This document shows, piece by piece, positions 1 to 6,739 of a stretch of 14,463 nucleotides of DNA; within the stretch, counting starts at the first letter, position 1; each line of letters opens with the position of its first letter. Location: positions 1-14,463 of the forward strand of contig JACCSL010000044.1 in assembly GCA_013812995.1 (NCBI GenBank), given 5' to 3'. Position numbers and translations under genes: made by a program. A model generated the notes under the pieces. That model did not search any database. It was not told where the DNA came from and worked only from the letters and a program-made list of their open reading frames with translations. Source of the stretch: Ardenticatenales bacterium (lineage in GTDB: Bacteria > Chloroflexota > Anaerolineae > Ardenticatenales > Ardenticatenaceae).

Positions 1-1642
1 CCAGCAGGATGGGCGAGTTCAACGAGGTCGTGGGCGTCGGTTCCGGTGTAAAAGTCGGCTGAAGGAAAGAATTCGGCGTCGCGGTGGGCAGAACGAGGGT
101 TTCCACGGTCGCGGTGGGAATCACGGCAACCGGAGGACTTCCAGGGAGGTCTTGGGTGGTGGGCGGCGCGCCGCCACTCACGATGATGTCCACGGGCGTG
201 CCAGGGAGCACAGCCAGCCCCCGCCGGGGGTTCTGCTCAATGACGCGCCCCGCCGGGATGAGCATGTCATAGGCGGTGCGGCGAATACCCAGCCGCAATC
301 CGCCCGCCTCCAGGGCGGTGCGAGCGTCCTGCTCCGGCTGCGCATACAGGTCCGGCACCACGCGCAGAACGATGGGCTCCGGGAGGGAAGAGACTTCTAC
401 AAGAATCGTATTGTCAGCGGCGGGCAGAATTCCCTCCGGAGCGCACTCCTGGAAGGAGCCGGGGAGCGCGCCCGCCAGCGGACACTGCATCACGACCACG
501 CCCGGCGGAAGGTTGGGGTCGTTGCGGAAGCCGACGATGCTAACGACATACTCCTGGTTCCAGGCCAGCGTCACCGCCTCGTTGTAGCGCAGGAAGGGCG
601 GCCCTACCAGATTGGGCACGGTTTTGATGGCCGGTGTCGGCGTGCCCGCTGCGACCTGCGTTGCCGGATTCTGCAATACCTGCCGAACCAGCAGGAGAAT
701 GACACACAGGAGCAACGTGATAATGCCCCCCACCGCGTAGCGTACCCAGGGCGGACGAGATACCGTCGTCACCCGCTCGATGCGCTCGTCCACTGCCTGG
801 ATAGGCGGTGCGACAGGCGTTGGACTCTCCAGGGCCTGGAGCAGCGCGCTGGCAAAGGCCAACCCGTTGGGCGGACGCGAGGCGGGGTCCGGGCTCAGCG
901 CCCGCAGCAGAACTTGCTCCACGATGGTCGAGATGTCGGGGTTGAAGCGGCGGGGCGAGGGAAACTCGACAGGACTGCTCACCTCTGCTGCCCCAGCAGG
1001 CAGAGAGCCGGTCAGCAGTTCATACAGGATAATCGCGAGGCTGTAGATGTCGCTGGCGGGCGTCATGGGCGGGATGGGGAGTCGGAGCTGTTCCGGGGCC
1101 AGGTAGCGAATGAAGCGATCAGGGATTGCCTCGTCCAACCGCCGCAGCGCAATGACCAGTTCGCCCGACTCCCATCCCGTGATAAAGGGATGCGCGTGCT
1201 CCAGCCCCTCATCGGTTACATAGATATTTTCGGGGTTGAGCGCCCCATGGGCCACCCCCTCGCGGTGGGCGACGCCAACGGCGCGGGCAATCGCGGCCAG
1301 CAGCCGCACCGTGTTTCCCACGCTCATCGGTGTATGTTTGGCTGCGTATCGTCGCAGGGACATGCCCTGCGGAATCGCCTCGACCTGGTAGAGGGCTCCA
1401 TCGGGGAGTCGCCCATAGGAGAGGAGCCGGGGAATGTGCTCATCGTCCACGGCACGGATACTGAGCATCTGCGCCCGCCAGCTATCTACAAAATCCTCGT
1501 CCCGGTTGGCGGGCGGGCCAATCCGCTTGATCCAGACAGGGATGCCCTCGTCCAGGGCAAGCCCCGTAAAGACTTCTACTGAGCCCTGCTGAATCAGGTG
1601 CTCATCCACACGAAAGCGCTCTTCGAGCGTGGTGCCAATCAT
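1..1642 (-). CDS. PASTA-repeat membrane pseudokinase (Ser/Thr kinase-like), 3' end outside window
   Basis: The minus frame opens with ATG at 1642 and stays open for 547 codons to the window edge. Residues 1-270 have a Hanks-type kinase fold: Lys39 in the VAIK-like VWIKR, the APE motif (182-184) and Asp198 of subdomain IX. Active-site signatures are degraded. The glycine loop keeps only one glycine (Gly20), HRDLKPEN reads HGALNPEN (132-139; catalytic Asp becomes Ala134, Lys becomes Asn136), and DFG reads about TGW (155-157). A single membrane span follows at about 300-320. Then come two PASTA-like repeats (about 341-418 and 426-489) and a Thr/Pro-rich tail (505-540). PASTA domains of this family sit outside the cell and bind peptidoglycan fragments. 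I infer a membrane sensor or scaffold without phosphotransfer activity. The start lies 28 nt after the DHH phosphoesterase gene, so co-transcription is likely. The ribosome-binding site is weak. Confidence 0.9.
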   Translation of the reverse strand, partial: MIGTTLEERFRVDEHLIQQGSVEVFTGLALDEGIPVWIKRIGPPANRDEDFVDSWRAQMLSIRAVDDEHIPRLLSYGRLPDGALYQVEAIPQGMSLRRYAAKHTPMSVGNTVRLLAAIARAVGVAHREGVAHGALNPENIYVTDEGLEHAHPFITGWESGELVIALRRLDEAIPDRFIRYLAPEQLRLPIPPMTPASDIYSLAIILYELLTGSLPAGAAEVSSPVEFPSPRRFNPDISTIVEQVLLRALSPDPASRPPNGLAFASALLQALESPTPVAPPIQAVDERIERVTTVSRPPWVRYAVGGIITLLLCVILLLVRQVLQNPATQVAAGTPTPAIKTVPNLVGPPFLRYNEAVTLAWNQEYVVSIVGFRNDPNLPPGVVVMQCPLAGALPGSFQECAPEGILPAADNTILVEVSSLPEPIVLRVVPDLYAQPEQDARTALEAGGLRLGIRRTAYDMLIPAGRVIEQNPRRGLAVLPGTPVDIIVSGGAPPTTQDLPGSPPVAVIPTATVETLVLPTATPNSFLQPTFTPEPTPTTSLNSPILL

Positions 1643-1670
1643 ATTGTTGATTCTCTAAAAGGTGAGGTGT

Positions 1671-2786
1671 TTATTTTGATGAGTTGCTCAGGCCAAGGCG
1701 CTCGAAGAAGCGCTGCTTCACCTGGACATTGTAGACCTGCCACTTGAGGTTCTGGTAGGTTTCATCCCGATTCCCGCTCAGGAAACCAACAGGAATCTCA
1801 AAGCCGCCCGCCGCGCGCTTGCCACCCCCAAAATATTGCCCCTGCCGGCTCTTGCCGAAGGCGCTTTTGAGGAGTTCATCCGGGTCGATGGTCACTTTGG
1901 CGGTACGGAGCGAGCCCACGACCGCCTCCTCTTCCTCGCCTGCGACCAGGCCGAAGACGATGGCGGTGTGGACATTTTCTTCCGTTAGCAAGAAATCGGC
2001 CGCCTGGGGAATCGCATCGCGATCCTCTGCGCGTACGTAGCCGATCCCGCTGATCGAGAAGTTTTCGCGAATCTCTCGATTTTCCAGGGCGCGGCGAATA
2101 ATCTCCATGACTGATTTCGAGCGGGACTGACTCATGATCTCTGTCAGGAGCCCATAATCGTAGTAGTCGCTCAGGAATGCGGCAGCCTTGAATTCTTCCT
2201 GGTGCGCCTTGATGAAGCCATTCGTCTCCGTTTGAATGCCATGCATGAGCGCCGTGGTGAGACGGCGATGTTCGGAGCGTTTGGGGTCCAACTTCAGGAG
2301 GCCCTGGCGAATATACTCGACATAAAGTGTCGCGCAGGCACCTACCGGACGGATATCGGTGTACTTCGCGCGGATCAAGTCCTGTATCTCGTGGTGATCC
2401 ACGATAACGAGAGGGGGAATATGGGCTTCGGAGAGGCGCAGGGTAACGCTGCTGGTCGTGCCCTGATTATCCACGAAAACGCTGCCGCTGAACTGCCGCA
2501 GGTCGAAGCCATCGGTGTAGCGTGTGAGCTCGACCTCCAGCAGGTTGACGAGAGCCAGGTTTTGTTGGTGACTGATTCTGCCCGCGTAGAGCAGCACACA
2601 GTCGATGTCATACTGCGCGGCAATCAGGCGGTGGGCCCACCCGGACGCGATGGCGTCCGGGTCCGGGTAATCCTGAAGTACGACTACATGCCGCTCGCCA
2701 CGATGTTGTTCCAGAAGCTCGACCAGTCGATTGACTATCGCAGAGGGCGAGGGGCTCTCCGTATTCTCTTGCAATTGCTGCTCCAT
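1671..2786 (-). CDS. DHH/DHHA1 family phosphoesterase (NrnA/RecJ-like)
   Basis: This is a 371-residue cytoplasmic Mn-dependent phosphoesterase-like protein. Visible motifs are the metal-binding QDYPDPDAIAS (38-48), VDNQ (105-108) and the family-naming DHH (130-132). A DHHA1 substrate-binding domain follows at about 240-340 with FGGGKRAAGG (319-328). In many family members the last motif is GGGH-x-x-AAG; here the His position is Lys, which may alter specificity. Family members degrade nanoRNA, pAp or cyclic dinucleotides, and the sequence alone does not choose between them. The start at 2786 is preferred because AAAGGAGGG lies just upstream (2793-2801). The reading frame stays open further 5', but that extension is Arg/Pro-rich shadow sequence of the neighbouring small gene. 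A TATAAT promoter lies about 30 nt upstream. The pseudokinase gene follows 28 nt downstream. Confidence 0.92.
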   Translation of the reverse strand: MEQQLQENTESPSPSAIVNRLVELLEQHRGERHVVVLQDYPDPDAIASGWAHRLIAAQYDIDCVLLYAGRISHQQNLALVNLLEVELTRYTDGFDLRQFSGSVFVDNQGTTSSVTLRLSEAHIPPLVIVDHHEIQDLIRAKYTDIRPVGACATLYVEYIRQGLLKLDPKRSEHRRLTTALMHGIQTETNGFIKAHQEEFKAAAFLSDYYDYGLLTEIMSQSRSKSVMEIIRRALENREIRENFSISGIGYVRAEDRDAIPQAADFLLTEENVHTAIVFGLVAGEEEEAVVGSLRTAKVTIDPDELLKSAFGKSRQGQYFGGGKRAAGGFEIPVGFLSGNRDETYQNLKWQVYNVQVKQRFFERLGLSNSSK

Positions 2787-2814
2787 CCCAGGCCCTCCTT
2801 TTTGAGGTGGGCCG

Positions 2815-2842
2815 ATTATAACAGGCACAGAGGGCACGGCAA
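2815..2842 (-). promoter_or_regulatory. Sigma-70-type promoter for the phosphoesterase-pseudokinase pair
   Basis: Read on the minus strand, a perfect -10 TATAAT (2815-2820) is preceded by an extended-10 TG. A TTGCCG -35 (2837-2842) lies 16 bp further upstream. Transcription would begin near 2808, giving a leader of about 22 nt that contains the AAAGGAGGG ribosome-binding site. It lies in the 76-nt gap after the small hydrophilic protein gene, so the phosphoesterase can be expressed independently of the glycosylase. Confidence 0.6.
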
Positions 2843-2862
2843 GGGATTCAGGGCGAGCCAGG

Positions 2863-3198
2863 CTATGCTTCCCCCTCGGGGCGCGAGTTCTGGCTGGCGC
2901 TGCGTTGCGGCTCTTCCATAGGTTGGCCAAAGCCCGCTCCGTGCTCTGTCTCGCGCCGGGATTGTCCGCCCCCCGCTGGCGTGATCGCGGGGTCTTCCTC
3001 TTTGTGCGCGGTCTGGGGGTCGGGGTCGCCCTCGATGCTGGTGGTGGAACCCGGCTTGCCCTCGTACGCGTCGCCGGGCTGGCTCTCGTAGCCGTAGATG
3101 CCATACTGCGCGGCCTCGGCCTGTTCCTCATCCTTGTTCAGCGGGTCGTGGCGCTTCTTATCGAAGCCATACTCATCGCCGGGTTTATTCTCAGCCAT
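2863..3198 (-). CDS. Small hydrophilic, probably disordered protein of unknown function
   Basis: This 111-residue protein has no recognised domain. It is highly charged and rich in Gly, Pro, Glu, Asp, Gln and Ser. It has no cysteine, no hydrophobic stretch long enough for a membrane span and no signal peptide, so it is probably cytoplasmic and largely disordered. The N-terminal half has Gly/Tyr/Asp elements (PGDEYGFD, YGIYGYESQPGDAYEGKPG) that look like a degenerate repeat. The ATG at 3198 has a GAAGGAG ribosome-binding site and overlaps the 3' end of the uracil-DNA glycosylase gene by 8 nt (ATGGCTGA), a typical coupled arrangement. The coding call rests on this overlap, the ribosome-binding site and the non-random composition. 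The function is unknown. Confidence 0.72.
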   Translation of the reverse strand: MAENKPGDEYGFDKKRHDPLNKDEEQAEAAQYGIYGYESQPGDAYEGKPGSTTSIEGDPDPQTAHKEEDPAITPAGGGQSRRETEHGAGFGQPMEEPQRSASQNSRPEGEA

Positions 3199-3817
3199 CG
3201 TCTTGCTCCTTCAACAGCCCCGCGCGCTGTGCCGCGAGGCGCAGATCATCGATGAATGACTGGAGGGCGGCCGCCCCATCAGCGGGGGCCATGCCCTGCA
3301 AGCGCAGGATGTAGGACGGATGAAAGGTTGCCATTGTCGGTGTGTCGTGCGGACCCTCGCGCCACTGGCCGCGCTCCTGGGTGATCTTGAACGACTTGTC
3401 GATCACGGCCTGCGCCGCCGTGCCACCCAGGCAAAGGATCGCCTTGGGGCGAATCAACTCGATCTCCCGCTCGAAGAAGGGGCGGCTGGCCTTTTTCTCG
3501 GCGGCCTGTGGCGGCCGCGTTTTCAGGGAGCGTCCATTGCGGGTGTTGGGCCACACCTTGACCGTGTTTGAAATCCATAGTTGATCGCGGGTCAGCCCCA
3601 GTTGGGTCAACGCACTCTCCAGGAGCTTTCCGCTCGGCCCCACGAAGGGCGTCCCTTGCTGATCCTCCTGCGGGCCAGGGGCCTCGCCCACCAGCATCAG
3701 GGGGGAGGTGGGGTCCCCGGCGGCGAAAACCACCTGGGTCTGCTCTTCTGTCAGGGTCGGGGTTAGGGTGTCGATGGTTTCCTGGCGTAGTTGCTCAATG
3801 GCTTCTTGAATGTTCAT
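3191..3817 (-). CDS. Uracil-DNA glycosylase, family 4-like, lacking the Fe-S cysteines
   Basis: This 208-residue base-excision-repair-type protein should remove uracil from DNA. Recognisable family-4/5 motifs are GEAPGPQEDQQGTPFVGPSG (44-63, uracil/water-activating motif), NTVKVWPN (84-91), the IRPKAILCLGG core (122-132) and HPSYILR (166-172, motif 2 His166). Classical family-4 enzymes hold a [4Fe-4S] cluster with four cysteines, including the one in a VKCRPP-like segment. Here the only cysteine is Cys129 inside the core strand; the VKCRPP position reads VKVWPN and the later cysteine position lies within SRPFF. The cluster is therefore predicted to be absent. The start at 3817 is chosen for its AAGGAGT ribosome-binding site; upstream in-frame sequence crosses a terminator hairpin. 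It overlaps the next gene by 8 nt. Confidence 0.9.
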   Translation of the reverse strand: MNIQEAIEQLRQETIDTLTPTLTEEQTQVVFAAGDPTSPLMLVGEAPGPQEDQQGTPFVGPSGKLLESALTQLGLTRDQLWISNTVKVWPNTRNGRSLKTRPPQAAEKKASRPFFEREIELIRPKAILCLGGTAAQAVIDKSFKITQERGQWREGPHDTPTMATFHPSYILRLQGMAPADGAAALQSFIDDLRLAAQRAGLLKEQDDG

Positions 3818-3828
3818 GGTACTCCTTG

Positions 3829-3859
3829 CTGGGGTGGTTAAGGTCGCCCCAGTATAGCA
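3829..3859 (-). promoter_or_regulatory. Extended -10 promoter with overlapping inverted repeat
   Basis: On the minus strand TGCTATACT gives a TGn extended -10 (hexamer 3851-3856; TG at 3858-3859), with no good -35. Transcription would start near 3844. An inverted repeat, CTGGGG (3829-3834) and CCCCAG (3847-3852), covers the start region and reaches into the -10. It could be an operator or a leader hairpin. The site lies between a terminator and the glycosylase ribosome-binding site. Confidence 0.45.
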
Positions 3860-3871
3860 GGAGATATCGAC

Positions 3872-3909
3872 AAAAAGCGGAGAATCGGAGCCGCCATGCT
3901 CCGATTCTC
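3872..3909 (-). terminator. Rho-independent terminator after the CBS-domain gene
   Basis: A perfect 12-bp stem pairs GAGAATCGGAGC (3880-3891) with GCTCCGATTCTC (3898-3909) around a 6-nt loop. On the minus strand it is followed after 3 nt by TTTTT (3872-3876). It lies 24 nt beyond the CBS-domain stop codon and separates the stress cluster from the glycosylase cluster. Confidence 0.78.
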
Positions 3910-3932
3910 TGGCAATGTGCTGAGATGTACCC

Positions 3933-4394
3933 TCATGCCGTGGTGTGACCCTCGTCCATCTCGCCCTTACGCGGCATCGCCGGGCGACTGATTTCCTCCA
4001 GGGCGACACTGGCCGCCACTTCTGAGTCATGCACCGCGATGTCCCCCAGAGAGACGATGCCAACCAACCTGCCCTGCTCGACGATGGGCAAGCGGCGAAT
4101 CTGGTTCCGGCTCATCAGGTCCACGGCATCCGCCACGCGCCAATCGCGCTGCCCGGAGATCGGGTCCATTGAGGCAATATCCTGAAGCTTCACCTTGTCG
4201 GGGCTATCTCCCTCCGCCACCACCCGGAGCACGATGTCCCGGTCGGTGATGACGCCCAGCAACCGCTGCTCGCCATCGCAGATGGGGATAATGCCCACGT
4301 TGAGCTTTTTCATCTCCTGTGCGGCCTTGAGCACGCTGTCGGTCGGTAGCAGGTACAGTACCTCGTCCGTCATAACTTCAGCCAGTGTTCGCAT
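3933..4394 (-). CDS. Tandem CBS-domain protein
   Basis: This 153-residue stand-alone Bateman module has two CBS domains. CBS1 is at about 7-58 (MTDEV, VGIIPICD, LLGVITDRDIVLRVVA). CBS2 is at about 73-125 (DIASMDPI, IRRLPIVEQGRLVGIVSLGDIA). Such proteins bind adenosine nucleotides or related ligands and act as energy or redox sensors; no catalytic domain is attached. The acidic C-tail (127-153) is unstructured. The start at 4394 has AAGGAG 6 nt upstream. A second ATG seven codons earlier (4415) is in frame but lacks such a site. It is the last gene of the membrane-stress cluster, 33 nt after the LEA-repeat gene, and is closed by a strong terminator. Confidence 0.95.
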   Translation of the reverse strand: MRTLAEVMTDEVLYLLPTDSVLKAAQEMKKLNVGIIPICDGEQRLLGVITDRDIVLRVVAEGDSPDKVKLQDIASMDPISGQRDWRVADAVDLMSRNQIRRLPIVEQGRLVGIVSLGDIAVHDSEVAASVALEEISRPAMPRKGEMDEGHTTA

Positions 4395-4427
4395 TACCGT
4401 CTCCTTGGTTACCATGTGGTTCTTGGG

Positions 4428-5354
4428 TTACTTCCGACGAAAGCGGCCAAAGAAAGAGCCACTTTTGTCTTTGACCTGCTCGACCTTCTCGCTGGCACTC
4501 TCAGCCTGAGCGTGGGCCAGTTCCATGACCTGCTCGCCCTTGTGCTCCGCCTGAATCTTGGCCTCTTCCGCCTCGACTTTGCCCTTGCTCACCAGCGAGG
4601 AAACCGTCTCTGCCACGGTGTCTTTCATTGAGGTGAGTTTGTCTGACAGACTCCCGGCTTTTTCCTCGACGGCCTCTCTGGCCTGCTCGGCGCGGGCAGC
4701 ACTGCTGTCGCGCGTCTCCTCGATCCGCTCCTCGGCGCTCTCTTTGGTAGCGGACAGGGAATCAGCGGCGGCGTGCAGGGCAGAGCTAGCCTTGTCCTTG
4801 AGCGCCTGGGTGCTCTCACTGACCTTGTCTTGGATGGCGTGCTTGCTCTCACTAGCCTTGTCCTGAATAGTGTGCTTGCTCTCGCTGGCCTTGTCCTTGA
4901 TGGCCTGCGTGCTCTCGGAGACCTTATCGCTGGCCGTCTCCTTCGCGGTCGCCATGACCTTGCTGGCCTCTTCTGCAACCTTGTGCCCTTCCTCCTCCAG
5001 GTGCGCCTGGAGCCACTTGAGCCCCTGCGCGGTGAGCAGGCTGATGAGAACCCGCCGTGCCTCCTCGGAGATGATTCCTTCCTCTTCAGCGTTCTGCACG
5101 GCAGAGGCAACCTTGCTGCGGCGGGAGCCCTTGGGTGGCATCGGGGGCTCATTGTCGCGCCGCCTCACGAAGAGCGTCGCGAGCAGGAGCCCAAGCCCCA
5201 GCGCGCCCACGATGAAGGGAACAAAGTTTTCTTCCAGGTAGCTCTGCGGGTTTGCGGTGCGCTGGATTTTCTTCTGAAGGGTGTGAATGTCCTGGTCGAT
5301 GCGCGCGCGGGCTTCGTCTCGCTCCTCGCGGATGTCGTCAACTGAGGATGCCAT
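4428..5354 (-). CDS. Membrane protein with DUF3618-like N-terminus and LEA-like 11-residue repeats
   Basis: This 308-residue protein has three parts. Residues 1-43 are charged and helical (DDIREERDEARARIDQDI), resembling DUF3618/YqjK-type proteins, and lead into a membrane span at about 44-63 followed by RRRDN. Residues 75-125 form a globular or amphipathic segment. Residues about 127-300 are a long Ala/Lys/Glu/Ser-rich helix-forming tail. The tail contains four consecutive 11-residue repeats (146-189): SESTQAIKDKA, SESKHTIQDKA, SESKHAIQDKV and SESTQALKDKA. Eleven-mers with this charge pattern are the hallmark of group-3 LEA desiccation-protection proteins. I infer a membrane-anchored protectant or spacer. 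The start at 5354 follows AAGGAG and lies 4 nt after the YqjE-like stop codon; a longer in-frame extension would overlap that gene. The DUF assignment is by eye. Confidence 0.85.
   Translation of the reverse strand: MASSVDDIREERDEARARIDQDIHTLQKKIQRTANPQSYLEENFVPFIVGALGLGLLLATLFVRRRDNEPPMPPKGSRRSKVASAVQNAEEEGIISEEARRVLISLLTAQGLKWLQAHLEEEGHKVAEEASKVMATAKETASDKVSESTQAIKDKASESKHTIQDKASESKHAIQDKVSESTQALKDKASSALHAAADSLSATKESAEERIEETRDSSAARAEQAREAVEEKAGSLSDKLTSMKDTVAETVSSLVSKGKVEAEEAKIQAEHKGEQVMELAHAQAESASEKVEQVKDKSGSFFGRFRRK
4788..4919 (-). repeat. Four tandem 33-bp coding repeats (LEA-like 11-mers)
   Basis: Four in-frame 33-bp units encode 11-residue repeats of consensus SES(T/K)(Q/H)(A/T)(I/L)(K/Q)DK(A/V). 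Units 2 and 3 are the most alike (KHTIQDKA, KHAIQDKV), and units 1 and 4 share STQA(I/L)KDKA, so expansion by duplication is likely. Sequence on either side is similar in character but no longer in strict 11-residue register. Confidence 0.85.
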
Positions 5355-5358
5355 GATG

Positions 5359-5766
5359 TTACACTCCTTGTGGTTCGATGGATGTAGCGACGCGCTCGGC
5401 GTCGTTGGCAACCTGCTCCACCTTGGGTCCGGCAAGGGCCATCTTGCCCATGTAGGCAAGGATGCCACCGACCAGGAAGTAGAGCAAGGTCACAATCAGG
5501 GCTGACAGCCAGGGGCTAAGCCAGCTCTGGAGAATGAAGAACAGCGTGATGCCGAGAAAGGCCAGCCCCAGTAGGGCAAATATCCCGCCGCCGAGCAGCA
5601 GGCCGACGCCGCGCCCCTTTTCCTTGGCAATAGTTTGAACCTTATCTAGCGCCTCGGCTTTGTGGAGTTCAACCTCTTTGCGGACAAAGGTTTGCGAGCT
5701 ATCGACCAGATCAGCCAGGATGGTGCTAACGGACGCGTCCGCTGTGGGTGCCTTGTGGTCCAGCAT
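5359..5766 (-). CDS. YqjE-like membrane protein (Phage_holin_3_6 / DUF1469)
   Basis: This 135-residue protein has the architecture of the YqjE/DUF1469 family. An N-terminal amphipathic helix (15-50: TILADLVDSSQTFVRKEVELHKAEALDK) precedes two membrane spans (about 54-79 and 85-107) separated by a short turn, SWLSPWLS. A short cytoplasmic tail follows. The KEVELHKAE segment is characteristic of the family. The family is widespread, usually next to YqjD/ElaB-like genes, and its molecular function is not settled; the holin label is by homology only. The gene starts 3 nt after the YqjD-like stop and ends 4 nt before the LEA-repeat gene, so the three are surely one operon. Confidence 0.9.
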   Translation of the reverse strand: MLDHKAPTADASVSTILADLVDSSQTFVRKEVELHKAEALDKVQTIAKEKGRGVGLLLGGGIFALLGLAFLGITLFFILQSWLSPWLSALIVTLLYFLVGGILAYMGKMALAGPKVEQVANDAERVATSIEPQGV

Positions 5767-5769
5767 GGC

Positions 5770-6255
5770 TCAACCTCGTTTCATGATGGTGCCCAGCAAG
5801 AGCCCAACCATGAGCGCCATCAGCACGGCGATGATTGGGGCATCCTGCACGCGGTGTCTAAAATCTTCTTTCATCTCGCCAAAGTCGCGCTCGCGGACAT
5901 AGTCAGCGGTAGTGTCGATGCGGTCAGCGACCTTGTCGATGACCTGTGCCTCGGGAAGCACGGAGCGCTGGCGCACACTGTCTGCCGCATTGTGAATCTT
6001 GTCGGCGACATTCTGCTTGGCAACATGCGCGCGTAGCGCAGCCTCGTCCGTGATCTGCTCGCCCGTAGCCTTCACCTGCTCCGTGGCAGCAGAGGCTGCC
6101 TGGCTGGCCGCGGCCACCGCGCTGGCCTTGAGGTCCCCCGCGAGGGAGGCAACATCCTCTTTGATGGCCTCTTTGGCCTGCGTCAGATCATCTTTAACCG
6201 TGGCCTGTGCCTGCTCTTCAGTTCCGTCGGTAGCTTCGTTTTTCTTCTGAGCCAT
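5770..6255 (-). CDS. YqjD/ElaB-like (DUF883-type) tail-anchored membrane protein
   Basis: This 161-residue protein is an Ala/Asp/Glu/Lys-rich amphipathic helix over most of its length (15-135), ending in a C-terminal membrane span (about 140-157) with an MKRG cap. That is the layout of the E. coli YqjD/ElaB/YgaM family, which are stress-induced inner-membrane proteins reported to bind ribosomes. Segment 102-135 (EAQVIDKVADRIDTTADYVRERDFGEMKEDF) resembles related actinobacterial and Chloroflexi proteins. The family assignment rests on architecture and gene order (YqjD-YqjE-YqjK-like), not on a decisive motif. The start at 6255 is supported by a GGGAGGG ribosome-binding site. A hairpin lies 34 nt upstream. 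Confidence 0.85.
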   Translation of the reverse strand: MAQKKNEATDGTEEQAQATVKDDLTQAKEAIKEDVASLAGDLKASAVAAASQAASAATEQVKATGEQITDEAALRAHVAKQNVADKIHNAADSVRQRSVLPEAQVIDKVADRIDTTADYVRERDFGEMKEDFRHRVQDAPIIAVLMALMVGLLLGTIMKRG

Positions 6256-6288
6256 AAGACCCTCCCTGATAAGGTTCTAAAGAGGAAT

Positions 6289-6314
6289 AGGGGATGGCAG
6301 AAACCCCATCCCCT
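6289..6314 (-). terminator. Hairpin between the small stress protein and YqjD-like gene
   Basis: A 9-bp perfect stem AGGGGATGG/CCATCCCCT has an 8-nt loop. On the minus strand it is followed by the pyrimidine-rich ATTCCTCTTT, so it fits a weak intrinsic terminator or attenuator 39 nt after the upstream gene. No convincing promoter lies between it and the YqjD-like start, which favours partial read-through. Confidence 0.5.
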
Positions 6315-6352
6315 TCTGAATACAGCATGGATCGTACCACGCCTGTTGCGCG

Positions 6353-6727
6353 TTACGACGCGGCCTTGCGCTCCTCGACGGGTAACCTGAGCGGCAGCTT
6401 GGACGGGCGATGAGTCCACACGATCTTGGAGCGGTCATCGTAGTGGCCCCAGGGACCATGCGCGCGCTGCCACGCATCCTGAACCGCCGTGCAAACCTGC
6501 TCCCACTCGGCGAAGGGTGGGGAGAACATGCGCCAGGTATACGCCAGGAGGGTCTGCACCTCGTCCCAGGTGAGGCCCGCATTGTTCTCTACCTGGGCCG
6601 CCTGCCACCCCAGGCGGTAGGCCGGGGCATAAAATTCCCAGTCCCGTCCCATCTGGTAGTAGGGCGTAGTGGTGTAGTAATCGCGAAAGTGTTTTTGGAC
6701 GGTGAGCCAGGGCTTGATGGTTTCCAC
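6353..6727 (-). CDS. Small aromatic-rich conserved protein, probable stress-associated
   Basis: This 124-residue soluble protein has no signal peptide or membrane span. The core FRDYYTT...WEFYAPAYRLGWQAA (14-44), then LTWDEV (52-57) and a Trp-rich C-terminal helix EWEQVCTAVQDAWQRA (74-89), resembles a conserved bacterial module. That module reads roughly FRTHYQTTY...YEPAYRYGY...W..VE...W..V..AVRHAW and is often found near YqjD-type and general-stress genes. The match is from memory of the pattern, so the family link is moderate. The start is a GTG at 6727; the AAGGAG ribosome-binding site overlaps the stop codon of the Zn-peptidase gene (12-nt gap), which points to translational coupling. The function is unknown. 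Confidence 0.82.
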   Translation of the reverse strand: METIKPWLTVQKHFRDYYTTTPYYQMGRDWEFYAPAYRLGWQAAQVENNAGLTWDEVQTLLAYTWRMFSPPFAEWEQVCTAVQDAWQRAHGPWGHYDDRSKIVWTHRPSKLPLRLPVEERKAAS

Positions 6728-6739
6728 GATGAGCTCTCC

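Noticed and set aside
152..1582. Long plus-strand open frame of 476 codons
   Set aside because: It is antisense to the pseudokinase, is Arg/His/Gly-rich with no domain, and the minus strand translates to clear kinase and PASTA motifs.
2202..2921. Plus-strand open frame of 239 codons
   Set aside because: Antisense shadow of the DHH phosphoesterase; no recognisable motif or ribosome-binding site.
2787..3131. N-terminal extension of the phosphoesterase to 3131
   Set aside because: The extension is Arg/Pro-rich, overlaps the small hydrophilic protein gene, and lies upstream of a TATAAT promoter and a strong ribosome-binding site at the shorter start.
4625..5345. Long open frames on both strands within the LEA-repeat gene
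   Set aside because: They arise from the repetitive GC-rich coding sequence; only the minus frame with the membrane span and 11-residue register makes sense as protein.
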